A stretch of DNA of 64,000 nt, from contig CAMHLZ010000014.1 of the NCBI GenBank assembly GCA_946186125.1, positions 1-64,000 of the forward strand, in the 5' to 3' direction. Made by a program: the position numbers and the translations under genes. The DNA comes from an uncultured Lachnospira sp. (GTDB lineage: Bacteria > Bacillota > Clostridia > Lachnospirales > Lachnospiraceae). The notes under the pieces were generated by a model. That model was given only the letters and a program-made list of their open reading frames with translations. It had not been told where the DNA came from and did no database searches. Shown in pieces: positions 52,696 through 61,396 of the stretch (within the stretch, counting starts at the first letter, position 1; the number at the start of each line of letters is the position of its first letter).

Positions 52696-53144
52696 TAACC
52701 ATCACCACGCATCTGTTTTATAATATTATCCAGCTGGTTCTTTTGTTTCTCCAATCCTGATACTTCAACTTTTTCTTTCCACATTCCCAGGCGCTTGCCA
52801 AGTAATTCTGCTGCCCTCAATCTCTCTTTTTCGTCAGGTGACTTTTTTATTTTTCTTGCCTCCGAACAGCCTTCCCCACTTCCTTCTACCACTATTACCT
52901 CTGCAAGTGATTCTCCCCTTAGTACGGAAGTTAAGTATTCTATGACTTCCTGTGCATCTGCTGTTCGTTCATTGTGTATCTTTTCGAGCTGTTCCTGTAT
53001 GTATTTTTTCACTTCAACATTTTTCAACATTCTCTGCCCAACTGAATATGCTGTTTTCTTTGAATAACCTGCCCTGACTGCTGCCTGTGTCGCATTACAA
53101 TCTATAAGGTATTCATCTGCAAATTTCTTTTGTTTATCAGTCAT
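52695..53144 (-). CDS. Terminase small subunit
   Basis: 149 residues; MTDKQKKFADEYLIDCNATQ followed by AVRAGYSKKTAYSVGQRML, the Terminase_2 helix-turn-helix, then a coiled coil and a basic end. It recognises the packaging site. Confidence 0.9.
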   Translation of the reverse strand: MTDKQKKFADEYLIDCNATQAAVRAGYSKKTAYSVGQRMLKNVEVKKYIQEQLEKIHNERTADAQEVIEYLTSVLRGESLAEVIVVEGSGEGCSEARKIKKSPDEKERLRAAELLGKRLGMWKEKVEVSGLEKQKNQLDNIIKQMRGDG

Positions 53145-53163
53145 GAATTTTCACTTCCTTTCC

Positions 53164-53206
53164 ACACGAAAAAAGACCAGCCACATACCACGTAGTTGGT
53201 CTTTCT
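53164..53206 (-). terminator. Hairpin ahead of terS
   Basis: On the minus strand AAAGACCA / TGGTCTTT stems with six T after it. It could reduce readthrough into the late operon, or act as an antitermination target. Confidence 0.55.
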
Positions 53207-53278
53207 TCACAATCTTTATCATAATTAAAATTAGGGAGGATTTATGAAAAGATTTATTTGCTATCTCCTTTTCAAGCT

Positions 53279-53350
53279 ATTATAACAATATCACACATTT
53301 TCACTATTTTCTACTATCTTTTTACTATCATTTACTATCCTTTTACTGTA
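53279..53350 (-). promoter_or_regulatory. Late promoter with five helically phased repeats
   Basis: Plus-strand ACTAT/ACTGT blocks start at 53303, 53313, 53324, 53334 and 53345, a spacing of 10-11 bp, so they face one side of the helix. TATAAT (53284-53279, minus strand) lies 18 bp past the first repeat, with no consensus -35. This is the arrangement of an activator-dependent promoter for the terminase-to-lysis genes. Confidence 0.6.
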
Positions 53351-53352
53351 AT

Positions 53353-53781
53353 TTACTTCCATTTTTTTGATATACCTGCTTTGCATATATCTCTTAATGC
53401 TTTCTTATGTAATCTATATATATGGTTTTCTTGTATATCGTGTTTTTTTTGATGGCTGATAATAGTAACTATCACTTTCCATGGTTGTCTATCTATATAT
53501 CGAAGTTCCAATATATATCTTTCCATTGGTGGTAGTTTTTTTAGTGCTCTGTCGATTTCATCCCGCTTTTTTTTAAGAGTTTTTCTTAATTCTTCTACCT
53601 CTTTGCGAAGGTCTAATGCTACAGCTACTTTTGATGATAATTTATCATATCCAAATGTATTCCCATTTCCTCCTAATCCCGAACTTATTCCGGCAGGGTC
53701 TATCATTTTTAAGCGTTCTTCTGCAATTTCCAGCCTTTCTGCCATCTTGCTGTATTCCATTAAATACGACTTGTCTATCAT
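53353..53781 (-). CDS. Sigma-region-4-like / ArpU-type late regulator
   Basis: 142 residues. A coiled coil (VEELRKTLKKKRDEIDRALK) is followed by LPPMERYILELRYIDRQPWK and HIYRLHKKALRDI, a sigma-70 region 4-type helix-turn-helix as in phage late activators. It adjoins the phased repeats and the terminase operon, a likely autologous target. Confidence 0.8.
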   Translation of the reverse strand: MIDKSYLMEYSKMAERLEIAEERLKMIDPAGISSGLGGNGNTFGYDKLSSKVAVALDLRKEVEELRKTLKKKRDEIDRALKKLPPMERYILELRYIDRQPWKVIVTIISHQKKHDIQENHIYRLHKKALRDICKAGISKKWK

Positions 53782-53799
53782 CTTATCTCCTCTTTCATT

Positions 53800-54228
53800 T
53801 TATGCGAATGGCAATCCGTCATCTTCTACCCCGTCAGGAATCATCATAAATCCATCCTGCGGATTTGTATTTGCCGGTTGCACCGGTACAACTTCGTCTC
53901 CTGCTGCCTTTTTGCTCTCAGCAAATTCACAACTCTCTACTACAACATCTGTAGTATAGACTTTCACACCATCCTTATTGGTATAACTTCCTGTCTGGAT
54001 TCTTCCTTCTGCAACCAACTTCATTCCCTTATGTACATATTTTTCTATAAACTCACCTGTTTTTCCAAATGCTACGCATGATATAAAATCTGCCTGCTGC
54101 TCATTGCCCTTGGTATATCTTCTGTTGACTGCAAGAGTGAATCTTGCAATCGCCATTGACTGTTCACCCTGTGTGTATCTTATGTCAGGGTCTCTTGCAA
54201 GTCTGCCTATTAATATTGCTTTATTCAT
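53800..54228 (-). CDS. ssb: Single-stranded DNA-binding protein
   Basis: 142 residues; OB fold with MNKAILIGRLARDPDIRYTQ, VNRRYTKGNEQQADFISCVA and GRIQTGSYTNKDGVKVYTTD, plus the acidic C-terminal tip DDGLPFA for binding partner proteins. One copy of the 16-bp motif lies in the codons for VVPVQ. Confidence 0.93.
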   Translation of the reverse strand: MNKAILIGRLARDPDIRYTQGEQSMAIARFTLAVNRRYTKGNEQQADFISCVAFGKTGEFIEKYVHKGMKLVAEGRIQTGSYTNKDGVKVYTTDVVVESCEFAESKKAAGDEVVPVQPANTNPQDGFMMIPDGVEDDGLPFA

Positions 54229-54241
54229 TTAAAGCTCTCCT

Positions 54242-54403
54242 TTACTCTGATTTAAATTCTTTGATTTTCTCCAACGGTATATAAGTTGTTCCTCTATCTT
54301 CTCCAATGTACTTATATAATATTAATATACCTTTACATACCTCATAACTATCAATATATCTCGTTTCTTTTTTTCCATCGCTCCATATTATAGTTATCAT
54401 CAT
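54242..54403 (-). CDS. Small phage protein
   Basis: 53 residues (MMITIIWSDGKKETRYIDSY...). It starts at the ATG at 54403, with GAGGG upstream. No family recognised; beta-rich. Confidence 0.5.
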   Translation of the reverse strand: MMITIIWSDGKKETRYIDSYEVCKGILILYKYIGEDRGTTYIPLEKIKEFKSE

Positions 54404-54405
54404 CA

Positions 54406-54684
54406 CTAGTGTTTTCCCTCCATCTCTGATTTTCTGATAAATCTTTTGCTATACAGCCATCCGACGTATTGGCCATATGTCATGTGATTGTTCCTTGCTA
54501 TCTCATTGATTTCTGCAATTGTTGTCCTGCTGCCTGATTTCCGCTTGCTTCTTTTTGCCTCGCGATTCATCTTTTCTAACGTTTTTCTGTGTGCTTCACT
54601 ACATTTTGGCGAACACGTCATCTTGTTGCGCCTGCCGGAACTGAACGGCTCGCCACATATGACGCAATACTTAATCATTTTCAT
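54406..54684 (-). CDS. Small zinc-binding phage protein
   Basis: 92 residues; YCVICGEPFSSGRRNKMTCS with a further KC, a CxxC...CxxxC zinc site, followed by a basic linker and a helix. It overlaps the gene upstream by 14 bp. Confidence 0.65.
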   Translation of the reverse strand: MKMIKYCVICGEPFSSGRRNKMTCSPKCSEAHRKTLEKMNREAKRSKRKSGSRTTIAEINEIARNNHMTYGQYVGWLYSKRFIRKSEMEGKH

Positions 54685-54931
54685 ACAGCTCCTCCTTCAT
54701 TATTATTTCGAGGATATCGTCTACTTTTCTCTCTCCTATGCCTTTAATCTTCAGGAGCTTTTCTCTCAGCTCCTGGTAAGTATGTACTTTTTTCTCTGCC
54801 AAAGTCTCCATTGCCTTGTTCATGCCGTTCTCATATCCTGCTCCATATATGTCTTCTAGGAATTTTTCCATTGTATTCCTGTCAAAGGCTTTTATTTCCT
54901 TATATTTCTTTCTGTTAATCAAGTTCTCCAT
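54671..54931 (-). CDS. Small phage protein with HhH-like end
   Basis: 86 residues; LREKLLKIKGIGERKVDDIL is a helix-hairpin-helix-like motif (GIGERKVD), suggesting non-specific DNA contact. It overlaps neighbours at both ends. Confidence 0.65.
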   Translation of the reverse strand: MENLINRKKYKEIKAFDRNTMEKFLEDIYGAGYENGMNKAMETLAEKKVHTYQELREKLLKIKGIGERKVDDILEIIMKEELYEND

Positions 54932-55106
54932 CTTCTACCTCCACTACGATATATGACGTGTTTGCACCTTCTTTTCCTTTTTTTATCATCCTGCTTACTG
55001 TTGATGTCTTCACTCCACATATCCTTGCTAATTCACTGGCTGTATCTGCCACAGCCAGCGGTAATCTGTATTTATCCTTTGATATTTTTATATATATCTT
55101 TCTCAT
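54915..55106 (-). CDS. Small DNA-binding (HTH) phage protein
   Basis: 63 residues; SELARICGVKTSTVSRMIKK is a helix-turn-helix. Overlaps its upstream gene by 4 bp and its downstream one by 17 bp. Confidence 0.65.
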   Translation of the reverse strand: MRKIYIKISKDKYRLPLAVADTASELARICGVKTSTVSRMIKKGKEGANTSYIVVEVEDGELD

Positions 55107-55825
55107 GCCAGTATCTGAATATTGTCAAATTCTCTAAGCTGTGTTTCGAGGTAATCTTTTATATGCTTAATGGCTTCCAGCTTCCAAGCTCCACCATCTG
55201 CCTCAAATACTGCGGCTTCGATAGCTCCTGACTTTTCGTTTTGCCTGATTCTGAATATGAATTGTGATGCCGGCTGTGTTACTTCAAGAAATGTTCTATA
55301 CGGTCTTAATGTTACCGGATTTGGTACTATTACTTCCTGCTTTGTCGTAATTCCAGACTTCAGTGTTGCTCTCTGTGTCATTCCATCATCACTGTAATTG
55401 GCTACTGTTCCTACTTCAACATTTCCTATTACTTTCAATACAAGTTTCCAATCTTCTACATGAATGAAATTGGATTGCAATGCAATATTGCATCTTTCCT
55501 GATCCACAAACGTACCGTATGCGATTTCCGGGAGCAACGCTTTAACCTCAATAATCTTTTCTCTTTTGTTATCTTCCGTAAGATGTCCTAACAAAACAAC
55601 CTTATCCGGTGACACTATATTGATAAACATCTTTTCCGGAATCCCATTCTCACGTGCCTTAATATATTCCACGAGCGAAGTTAAAGTGTATAATCCCATT
55701 GGTTCTATTTCGTTGAACTTATCAATGAAGTAATGTTCTTTATTGGAATACACATTCCCATTTATGCATGTTTGCTGTTCTCTCTCACTCATATTTACAA
55801 TGTACTCTAATGCTTCCTTAATCAT
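55103..55825 (-). CDS. Conserved phage protein, replication region
   Basis: 240 residues of unknown fold (EDWKLVLKVIGNVEVGTVAN; VTLRPYRTFLEVTQPASQFI). Position in the early module beside SSB suggests a DNA metabolism role, but no motif proves it. Confidence 0.65.
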   Translation of the reverse strand: MIKEALEYIVNMSEREQQTCINGNVYSNKEHYFIDKFNEIEPMGLYTLTSLVEYIKARENGIPEKMFINIVSPDKVVLLGHLTEDNKREKIIEVKALLPEIAYGTFVDQERCNIALQSNFIHVEDWKLVLKVIGNVEVGTVANYSDDGMTQRATLKSGITTKQEVIVPNPVTLRPYRTFLEVTQPASQFIFRIRQNEKSGAIEAAVFEADGGAWKLEAIKHIKDYLETQLREFDNIQILA

Positions 55826-55905
55826 CTTAATCCTTCCTTTCTTAAATCAATCGGTGTGGTTTCTCCGCCTGCGATATCGCTTAGCTTTATCCGATTTATC
55901 AACAT
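55822..55905 (-). CDS. Very small coupled phage ORF
   Basis: 27 residues (MLINRIKLSDIAGGETTPID...). Its ATG shares a base with the upstream stop (TAATG) and its stop overlaps the next start (ATGA), which argues for real translation. Function unknown. Confidence 0.45.
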   Translation of the reverse strand: MLINRIKLSDIAGGETTPIDLRKEGLR

Positions 55906-56270
55906 TATTCTGATTCCTCCATATACTTTCTAATTGCCTCTATCTCCTTTTCCAGTGCCTGCTGCTTGGTTCTGACCTTTTCATATTCATCCGTTTTTAT
56001 CATGAGGATTTCTGTAAGTGCTTTTTTCACTACTTCAGGTAATACTCTTTTATTCTTTTCCTTAATCTTCTCTATCTGTGTCTTCGGTGTTGTTTTCTTT
56101 TTAGTTTCTGAAGGAACAGGTGCACCCATATTGAACAGGATTTCTTTGATTTCTTTCTCTGTAGCACTGTTTAATTCTGCAATAATCTTAATCTGTTCTT
56201 TCTGCTCACGCGCTCCTTTGGCTTCATTATATTTTCTAAGCATCTCTTCGTCTGTCATCTGTCTATCCAT
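55905..56270 (-). CDS. Helical phage protein
   Basis: 121 residues, mostly charged coiled coil (KIIAELNSATEKEIKEILFN; KQQALEKEIEAIRKYM). Overlaps the next gene by 8 bp. Function unknown. Confidence 0.6.
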   Translation of the reverse strand: MDRQMTDEEMLRKYNEAKGAREQKEQIKIIAELNSATEKEIKEILFNMGAPVPSETKKKTTPKTQIEKIKEKNKRVLPEVVKKALTEILMIKTDEYEKVRTKQQALEKEIEAIRKYMEESE

Positions 56271-57528
56271 CCTCGTTACCTCCTGTTATCTCCATGCATT
56301 TGCTTATTAAATGCTGTGCATGCCATATTGTTTCTGTGTAATCTCTTCTTTCTGCTGCCTTTTTTATGTCCTCTATGATATAGCTGATTCTTATTTCTGC
56401 CTCTGATGTATCCACCTGTGTATCTTCCTCCGGTATTTTTTCCACTTCGGAAACTCCCGGAGTAATATCATCTGATATTGCTACAGCCATTTCAGGCTCT
56501 TTTTTAATCTCATTATCTGAAATCCCGTCAGATATATCAGTTGATAGGTTTTCGGCTGTTTTTTGCACCCCTTTTTCTGTACTTTCGTCTGTGTTGTCCT
56601 GTGTTTCCGTTTCCGGTTTCCTCTCCGATATATCAGCTGATATTGTTTGCTCATTAGCTGTATCAGTTTTTACAGTCGATTTTTTCTGTTGAACCGGTGC
56701 AACTTTCTCTTTTTCTTCATATAGTTCGTTATAAATAGATTCATATGCCCTGCTGACGTTTTTCCCTGTGCCTTCGAGGATGTATCTTAGGGATTCGCCT
56801 ACGTCTTTAAAGGTATATTCTTCCCGTTCGTTCGTCCTCATGTTCAGCGTTGCGACTATGTCTTTTATGTCTGTTATTGTCAGCATGTATCGTCCTGCCC
56901 CGGCAATTCTAACTATGTGAGTTGCTATTCCTGTCGGTGCTATTGCCTCATAGATTGCATCCAGTTCCGGGAATGGCAATTCAATGGAATCTCTTATTTT
57001 TATAATCTGTTTGAACATATCTTTGTTGTCGTGCAGGAGCTGGTGCAGAATCTTCGTCAGATTGTTATCCATAATCTCCTGCTGCTCGTTTTTGTTTTCA
57101 AGCATTACCTCTATGTCTGTTATGTCCTGTTCTTCCTTGTATTCTTTTTTTATTTCCTGTATCTGTGCTTTAGTCGTCTCGAGAGGAATTGCTTCTACGA
57201 TTTCCTGCGGAAGAGAGAGCATTTCCTGAAGCTTTGCTCGTCCATATCCTTTCCATCTGTCGTCAAGTTCTTCAGAGTATCCATTTTTGCTGTAACGGTC
57301 ATTAATTGCTATGAATCTTGATACATCATCTTTACGAAGTCCATATTCTGCTGCGGCAAATTCTGCTACAGTAGCATATCCCGACTCTGCTAATATCTCT
57401 GTGTCCCTGGCTATCTTAAGCAGATAGCCGATTCTGTTAAATGATTCTGCTGCACTGTTAAATTCTGTGTCTAATGCCTCTTTGAACTCTGCATACGTAT
57501 TATTTTTTGCTATTTCCGTGGCCTCCAT
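56263..57528 (-). CDS. ParB-like / replication-region phage protein
   Basis: 421 residues. The N-terminal 120 residues (ATVAEFAAAEYGLRKDDVSR and AKLQEMLSL) resemble the DNA-binding region of ParB/KorB-like phage proteins; a GKNVSRAYESIYNELYEEKE helix follows. Residues ~290-390 are low-complexity acid repeats (SADIS, TDISDGISD, AISDDI). It carries a copy of the 16-bp motif. Function is uncertain. Confidence 0.6.
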   Translation of the reverse strand: MEATEIAKNNTYAEFKEALDTEFNSAAESFNRIGYLLKIARDTEILAESGYATVAEFAAAEYGLRKDDVSRFIAINDRYSKNGYSEELDDRWKGYGRAKLQEMLSLPQEIVEAIPLETTKAQIQEIKKEYKEEQDITDIEVMLENKNEQQEIMDNNLTKILHQLLHDNKDMFKQIIKIRDSIELPFPELDAIYEAIAPTGIATHIVRIAGAGRYMLTITDIKDIVATLNMRTNEREEYTFKDVGESLRYILEGTGKNVSRAYESIYNELYEEKEKVAPVQQKKSTVKTDTANEQTISADISERKPETETQDNTDESTEKGVQKTAENLSTDISDGISDNEIKKEPEMAVAISDDITPGVSEVEKIPEEDTQVDTSEAEIRISYIIEDIKKAAERRDYTETIWHAQHLISKCMEITGGNEDG

Positions 57529-57540
57529 CTTTTCTCCTTT

Positions 57541-59565
57541 CTATACCGCCATTAAATCCGCCTCAAGTTTTTTGGCAAAATCCGGTGACGTCTTCATTAG
57601 TTCTGCCATTCCTTCAAGCCGTAACTGTAATGATTTCCTCTGCTTGTCTTCCTGCGACTTCGGAAGACGTTTTTTTATGGCTTTCTGCCATTCTTTTAAG
57701 AATTTTTTTATATCATCTATATTTGGCTGACGGTTATACTCGGAACGCTTTTGCCTGACCGTTCCGTTTGGTTCAAATTCTATCGTGTAGTACGATATAT
57801 GTGGGGATTCTTTATGCCTTACGAATCCGATATAAGTCTCTTCGCTGTCAATACGTTCCAGATATCTGTCAGATGTTGCTACACAAGTGTGCAGATTGCT
57901 ACCTTCGACTATGATATCTGCAATGCTGTTCGGCATCACAAATACGTAGCTGTCATTTTCATATTCATACAGCGACTTGATGGCCGGCAGTATGTTTTTG
58001 ATATTTATAAATTTGTCTTCATACTCTTTTGCCGTGTTCTCGATATTTTCACGGTTCATCATATCTACCAGCTCATCATGCCTCAGGCGGATGTCTTTCG
58101 GCTTATATACGATTTCATCATTAATGTTGTATCCTCTCTTTTTGGCCATATTCATGTAGTCGAGCCATAGACCTAATATTACTTTTGGATTGCCTTTTTG
58201 CTTGCTTAAATGATTTTTTATTTTTTCAGGCGACATATATTTTGTTAAATCTTCTAACATATCATGTGTAATCTTACTTTGCTCGTACCAGCTTATTACT
58301 TCATCCTTAATTTTTTTGCCTATAAGAATCTGATATTGAAGCCATGCCAGCGTTGTTAAGCCACCATCCTGTTGCTTAAGCCTGTTCAGTGACTGACCGT
58401 CTATGTCGAATATTTCCTGAAGCGTCATTCCGTCTGCATATATACCTGTGTAGTCATATATCTTTCCATACCACAGGCTTACATGCTCTGCTATATCCTT
58501 AGCCATTCTCTTCATATTCGCCCTTGTAATGTATTCAAACGTCCGCCATTCGCTCCGCATTACTCTGTTGTAATCAAGCTTCCATCCTTTATGTGCCATT
58601 TCTTGTAAGCCGAGATATTCGTATCTTGTATCTTTTAACGCGTCGTCTATGTAAGGATACATATAGCATGATTCCATATGCATATTTGCGGGGTTTGTAT
58701 CCCAAAATGTTTGGTTGTACGGACCGGCACCCTGGTACTGCCCGTACCATATTTTCAGCGGTTCAGGCTTTTTGTTTATCTCTGTGTAATCATTGAATGT
58801 TATTCTTACGTCTTCGCAGAAATCAAATTCTACACGCCCCGTGTTGTGTGATAACTTTTTCATTCTGAAATATCGTATCACTCTCCTGCCTGAGGGCATC
58901 TTTTGTATGATGCCGCTTCTAGTTTCTTCTTTTACTTGCTTTTGTCGTTTTTTTATGATGCATTCTTTCTGCTTTCGTTTACACATGACTTTCATATTGT
59001 GTTTTCCTGATTTATATTTATGTCTTTTGGCACATGCCGTACAAATATATTCATCTTTTTCTTTGTCGTAGAACCAATAGGTTGAACGGTTAAATGCTAT
59101 ACTGTCAAGCCATGCCTCATAGTCTTCAGGCAGCTCCGGTACTTCTGCCATTATATTATTGATTTTGTCACATTTACGTACTCTTGCATCTAATCTTTTT
59201 TTCTCGTTTGCTGAGCTTTCAAGATAGGTTATTGCTCTTATAGTGCTGCTTACTTTTATGTAGTGTGGCAAAAAATACTGTGCAGTTTTTTCATCCTTTT
59301 CAGTGTCAAATTGCACTTCTCCTACGAAATTATAATATTCCCAATAATTTTCGAAACCATATGCTCTCTGAATGCCTTTTTTAGTCCACGTGCCTCCGAT
59401 TTTAGAAGCGTATTCGCCTGATGTTGTTATTGCATATCTTGCAAGATATGTTTTGTCTTTATAGCAGTCTATAATCAATGTATCTTCAAAGATTTGAGCA
59501 CATGCTTTATATCCAAACCTTTCCGGTACCTTGACTGGTACTGCTTCAATCTTTTTCTTACGCAT
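57541..59565 (-). CDS. PcfJ-like protein
   Basis: 674 residues. A zinc-site (ICTACAKRHKYKSGKHNMKV, CKRK) lies near residue 190. The C-terminal PcfJ domain has VMPNSIADIIVEGSNLHTCV, then YIGFVRHKESPHISYYTIEF. PcfJ-like proteins occur in conjugative elements and phages, often with PcfK-like and DUF7666 genes, as here. Function is unknown. It overlaps the DUF7666 gene upstream. Confidence 0.82.
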   Translation of the reverse strand: MRKKKIEAVPVKVPERFGYKACAQIFEDTLIIDCYKDKTYLARYAITTSGEYASKIGGTWTKKGIQRAYGFENYWEYYNFVGEVQFDTEKDEKTAQYFLPHYIKVSSTIRAITYLESSANEKKRLDARVRKCDKINNIMAEVPELPEDYEAWLDSIAFNRSTYWFYDKEKDEYICTACAKRHKYKSGKHNMKVMCKRKQKECIIKKRQKQVKEETRSGIIQKMPSGRRVIRYFRMKKLSHNTGRVEFDFCEDVRITFNDYTEINKKPEPLKIWYGQYQGAGPYNQTFWDTNPANMHMESCYMYPYIDDALKDTRYEYLGLQEMAHKGWKLDYNRVMRSEWRTFEYITRANMKRMAKDIAEHVSLWYGKIYDYTGIYADGMTLQEIFDIDGQSLNRLKQQDGGLTTLAWLQYQILIGKKIKDEVISWYEQSKITHDMLEDLTKYMSPEKIKNHLSKQKGNPKVILGLWLDYMNMAKKRGYNINDEIVYKPKDIRLRHDELVDMMNRENIENTAKEYEDKFINIKNILPAIKSLYEYENDSYVFVMPNSIADIIVEGSNLHTCVATSDRYLERIDSEETYIGFVRHKESPHISYYTIEFEPNGTVRQKRSEYNRQPNIDDIKKFLKEWQKAIKKRLPKSQEDKQRKSLQLRLEGMAELMKTSPDFAKKLEADLMAV

Positions 59566-60151
59566 GGCAATACCTCTCTACCTTCAATGGTGCATTGATA
59601 TAAGGTTGCCTTTCTGCTTTCAATGTAGCAAAACTGTATGTTTTTCCTGCCATTGTTTTGGAGATTGTTACGTCGTCTATTCCTCCTGATGCTCCCATCT
59701 TGATACATGCGGCCACTCCGGAATGATAGGTCATTACGTGTGGATCCGTTCCGATTGCTATGGCAATGTCATCTGCGATTGCTGTTTCTTTCGCGACATG
59801 GATTTGTTTGTATTTTATAAATACGTCTCTGTTCGGATGGTTTATAATATAAACGCATGCTTCGACCGCCATCTCATATATGTTCAATTCCTTTATCAGC
59901 TGTATCTTCGTGCATGATATTTTACTGTCGTTTCCGTCTTCATCAATGTCGCCTGCTGCCTCGCACTCGAACAGTCTGGAATAGGCTATGTTGTAATATT
60001 TATAGCAATCAAATAAATATTCACATGCATGAAATCCATTCCTTACGCAATTAGCTTGCGGTTCTTCGTGCCATTTGCCTATGTTATACTGGTACCTGCC
60101 TCGGCCGAGTCTTGCGGAAAGGTCCATGTTGAATGCTTTGAATACTTTCAT
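59558..60151 (-). CDS. DUF7666-like protein
   Basis: 197 residues. MKVFKAFNMDLSARLGRGRY and NCVRNGFHACEYLFDCYKYY are the signature of DUF7666, usual beside pcfJ-type genes. No catalytic residues recognised. Confidence 0.72.
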   Translation of the reverse strand: MKVFKAFNMDLSARLGRGRYQYNIGKWHEEPQANCVRNGFHACEYLFDCYKYYNIAYSRLFECEAAGDIDEDGNDSKISCTKIQLIKELNIYEMAVEACVYIINHPNRDVFIKYKQIHVAKETAIADDIAIAIGTDPHVMTYHSGVAACIKMGASGGIDDVTISKTMAGKTYSFATLKAERQPYINAPLKVERYCHA

Positions 60152-60378
60152 TCGCCTCCCCCCAGTATCTTTTTAATGTTTACCTTACCTTTGAGGTAAT
60201 ATTCCTCAATTATCTTTTTTAACTGTGCGTCTGTTCCGCAGATACATCCGTTGCTCTGTGCCATTTCCTTTTCCATTGCTTTGTAGATGTCTTCCATACG
60301 ACGATTTTTAATCAGGATATTGTCTGCTATTTTTGCAATGTCAGACATAACCATATCTTTTATGACTGTATACGGCAT
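60148..60378 (-). CDS. Small phage protein
   Basis: 76 residues; helical, with NGCICGTDAQLKKIIEEYYL. Shares a 4-bp overlap with the DUF7666 gene. Function unknown. Confidence 0.6.
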   Translation of the reverse strand: MPYTVIKDMVMSDIAKIADNILIKNRRMEDIYKAMEKEMAQSNGCICGTDAQLKKIIEEYYLKGKVNIKKILGGGE

Positions 60379-60491
60379 GAGCTTGTAGCCTTTATTTTTA
60401 GATTCAAGCTCTTTATGTCGCCCTCGTCCTTGAATCCTGCTGCCGTCTGGTTTAATTCTTCGAGGGTCAATTCTCCGAATTTTTTGAACAT
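60360..60491 (-). CDS. Small PcfK-end-like protein
   Basis: 43 residues from the ATG at 60491: MFKKFGELTLEELNQTAAGF then KDEGDIKSLNLKI. The LEELN.TA....EGD..SL pattern resembles the C-terminal end of PcfK-like proteins. It overlaps both neighbouring genes. Confidence 0.45.
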   Translation of the reverse strand: MFKKFGELTLEELNQTAAGFKDEGDIKSLNLKIKATSSCRIQS

Positions 60492-60679
60492 ATTAGTAAT
60501 CCTCCTTTTTTTGCTGCCTTTTGGTAACGTTCCATGCATCTCTGATACATGTCATTTAATTGATTTACTTCTTTGTCAGATAGATAATTTGTTATTCCTA
60601 ACAGATTTTTTACTGCTGTGTAGCGGGCTTCTTTTCTTGCCCATTCTTCTTCTGCGATTGACTGTGCTTCTGTCTTCAT
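60467..60679 (-). CDS. Small helical phage protein
   Basis: 70 residues; AEEEWARKEARYTAVKNLLG, NYLSDKEVNQLNDMY. No family recognised. Overlaps the HNH-like gene by 4 bp. Confidence 0.6.
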   Translation of the reverse strand: MKTEAQSIAEEEWARKEARYTAVKNLLGITNYLSDKEVNQLNDMYQRCMERYQKAAKKGGLLICSKNSEN

Positions 60680-60969
60680 AGGTAGCTTTTTCCGTAGCGT
60701 CTACGGAAATCCTCCCTCGTGCCTATTTTCGCCTCATATATTGCTTGTCCCAGCATCTTTGATAGTATTTCTGCCATTGGGTTATCATGTATTCTTGACA
60801 GTACGGGACCTGTGTTGTGGCAGTTGTTACAAATGGGGACTTTTAATCCATCCTTTTCGGCCAATGCTCTTTTATTCCCAAATAGCAGGTGGTGTTCGGC
60901 TTCTGTAGATTTACCGCAAAAGATGCAATATCTGTCGCTGTCTGTTACTATCTGTTTACTTTTCTTCAT
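60676..60969 (-). CDS. HNH-like zinc-binding protein
   Basis: 97 residues from the ATG at 60969. YCIFCGKSTEAEHHLLFGNK and VPICNNCHNTGPVLSRIHDN give CxxC, EHH and CxxC-H, the layout of a compact HNH endonuclease. It may nick DNA during recombination or packaging, or simply bind zinc. Confidence 0.72.
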   Translation of the reverse strand: MKKSKQIVTDSDRYCIFCGKSTEAEHHLLFGNKRALAEKDGLKVPICNNCHNTGPVLSRIHDNPMAEILSKMLGQAIYEAKIGTREDFRRRYGKSYL

Positions 60970-61396
60970 TTTTGATTCCTTTCTCAAATGTAATCTGATG
61001 TAGTTCTATCATGGTTAATAGTTTTTTCCATTCGTCTTCATTTCTGGTTCCTTTCTCGAATGTAATCTGATGCAGTTCTATCATGGTTAATAGCTTTTTC
61101 CATTCGTCTACATATTCCGGCTCTTTGCCGTCAGCTTTTTTCCATTCGTTATATCGCCATTTTAGTGGCCAGCAATTTTTTACCGCTGACTTGATATACA
61201 TATTGTCAATATATATGTGAACTTCGCAAGGTTTTATCAGTTTTTTTAGTGCCCTGTTAATTCCGGCCAACGCGGCTAAATTATGAGTTTCCTCTATTGT
61301 ATGTACTTCTCTTGTGTTTCCTTTGCAGAACAATATTGCAGTGCACTCACTTTTTTCTTCTTTCTTTGTAACTGTGACATATATGTCTACTTTCAT
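60956..61396 (-). CDS. RNase H-like protein with tandem C-terminal repeat
   Basis: 146 residues from the ATG at 61396 (shares bases with the Rep stop, TGATG). An RNase H fold: VDIYVTVTKK...ECTAILF, NLAALAGINRALKKLI, VHIYIDNMYIKSAVKN. The end holds two copies of a 24-residue unit (DEWKKLLTMIELHQITFEKG plus 4), the natural last helix being duplicated. It may remove RNA primers or hybrids. Confidence 0.75.
   Translation of the reverse strand: MKVDIYVTVTKKEEKSECTAILFCKGNTREVHTIEETHNLAALAGINRALKKLIKPCEVHIYIDNMYIKSAVKNCWPLKWRYNEWKKADGKEPEYVDEWKKLLTMIELHQITFEKGTRNEDEWKKLLTMIELHQITFEKGIKNEEK
60979..61122. repeat. 72-bp tandem duplication in the RNase H-like gene
   Basis: Blocks starting CTTTCTCAAATGTAATCTGA (60979) and CTTTCTCGAATGTAATCTGA (61051) are almost identical and in frame, repeating 24 codons. 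Confidence 0.85.
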
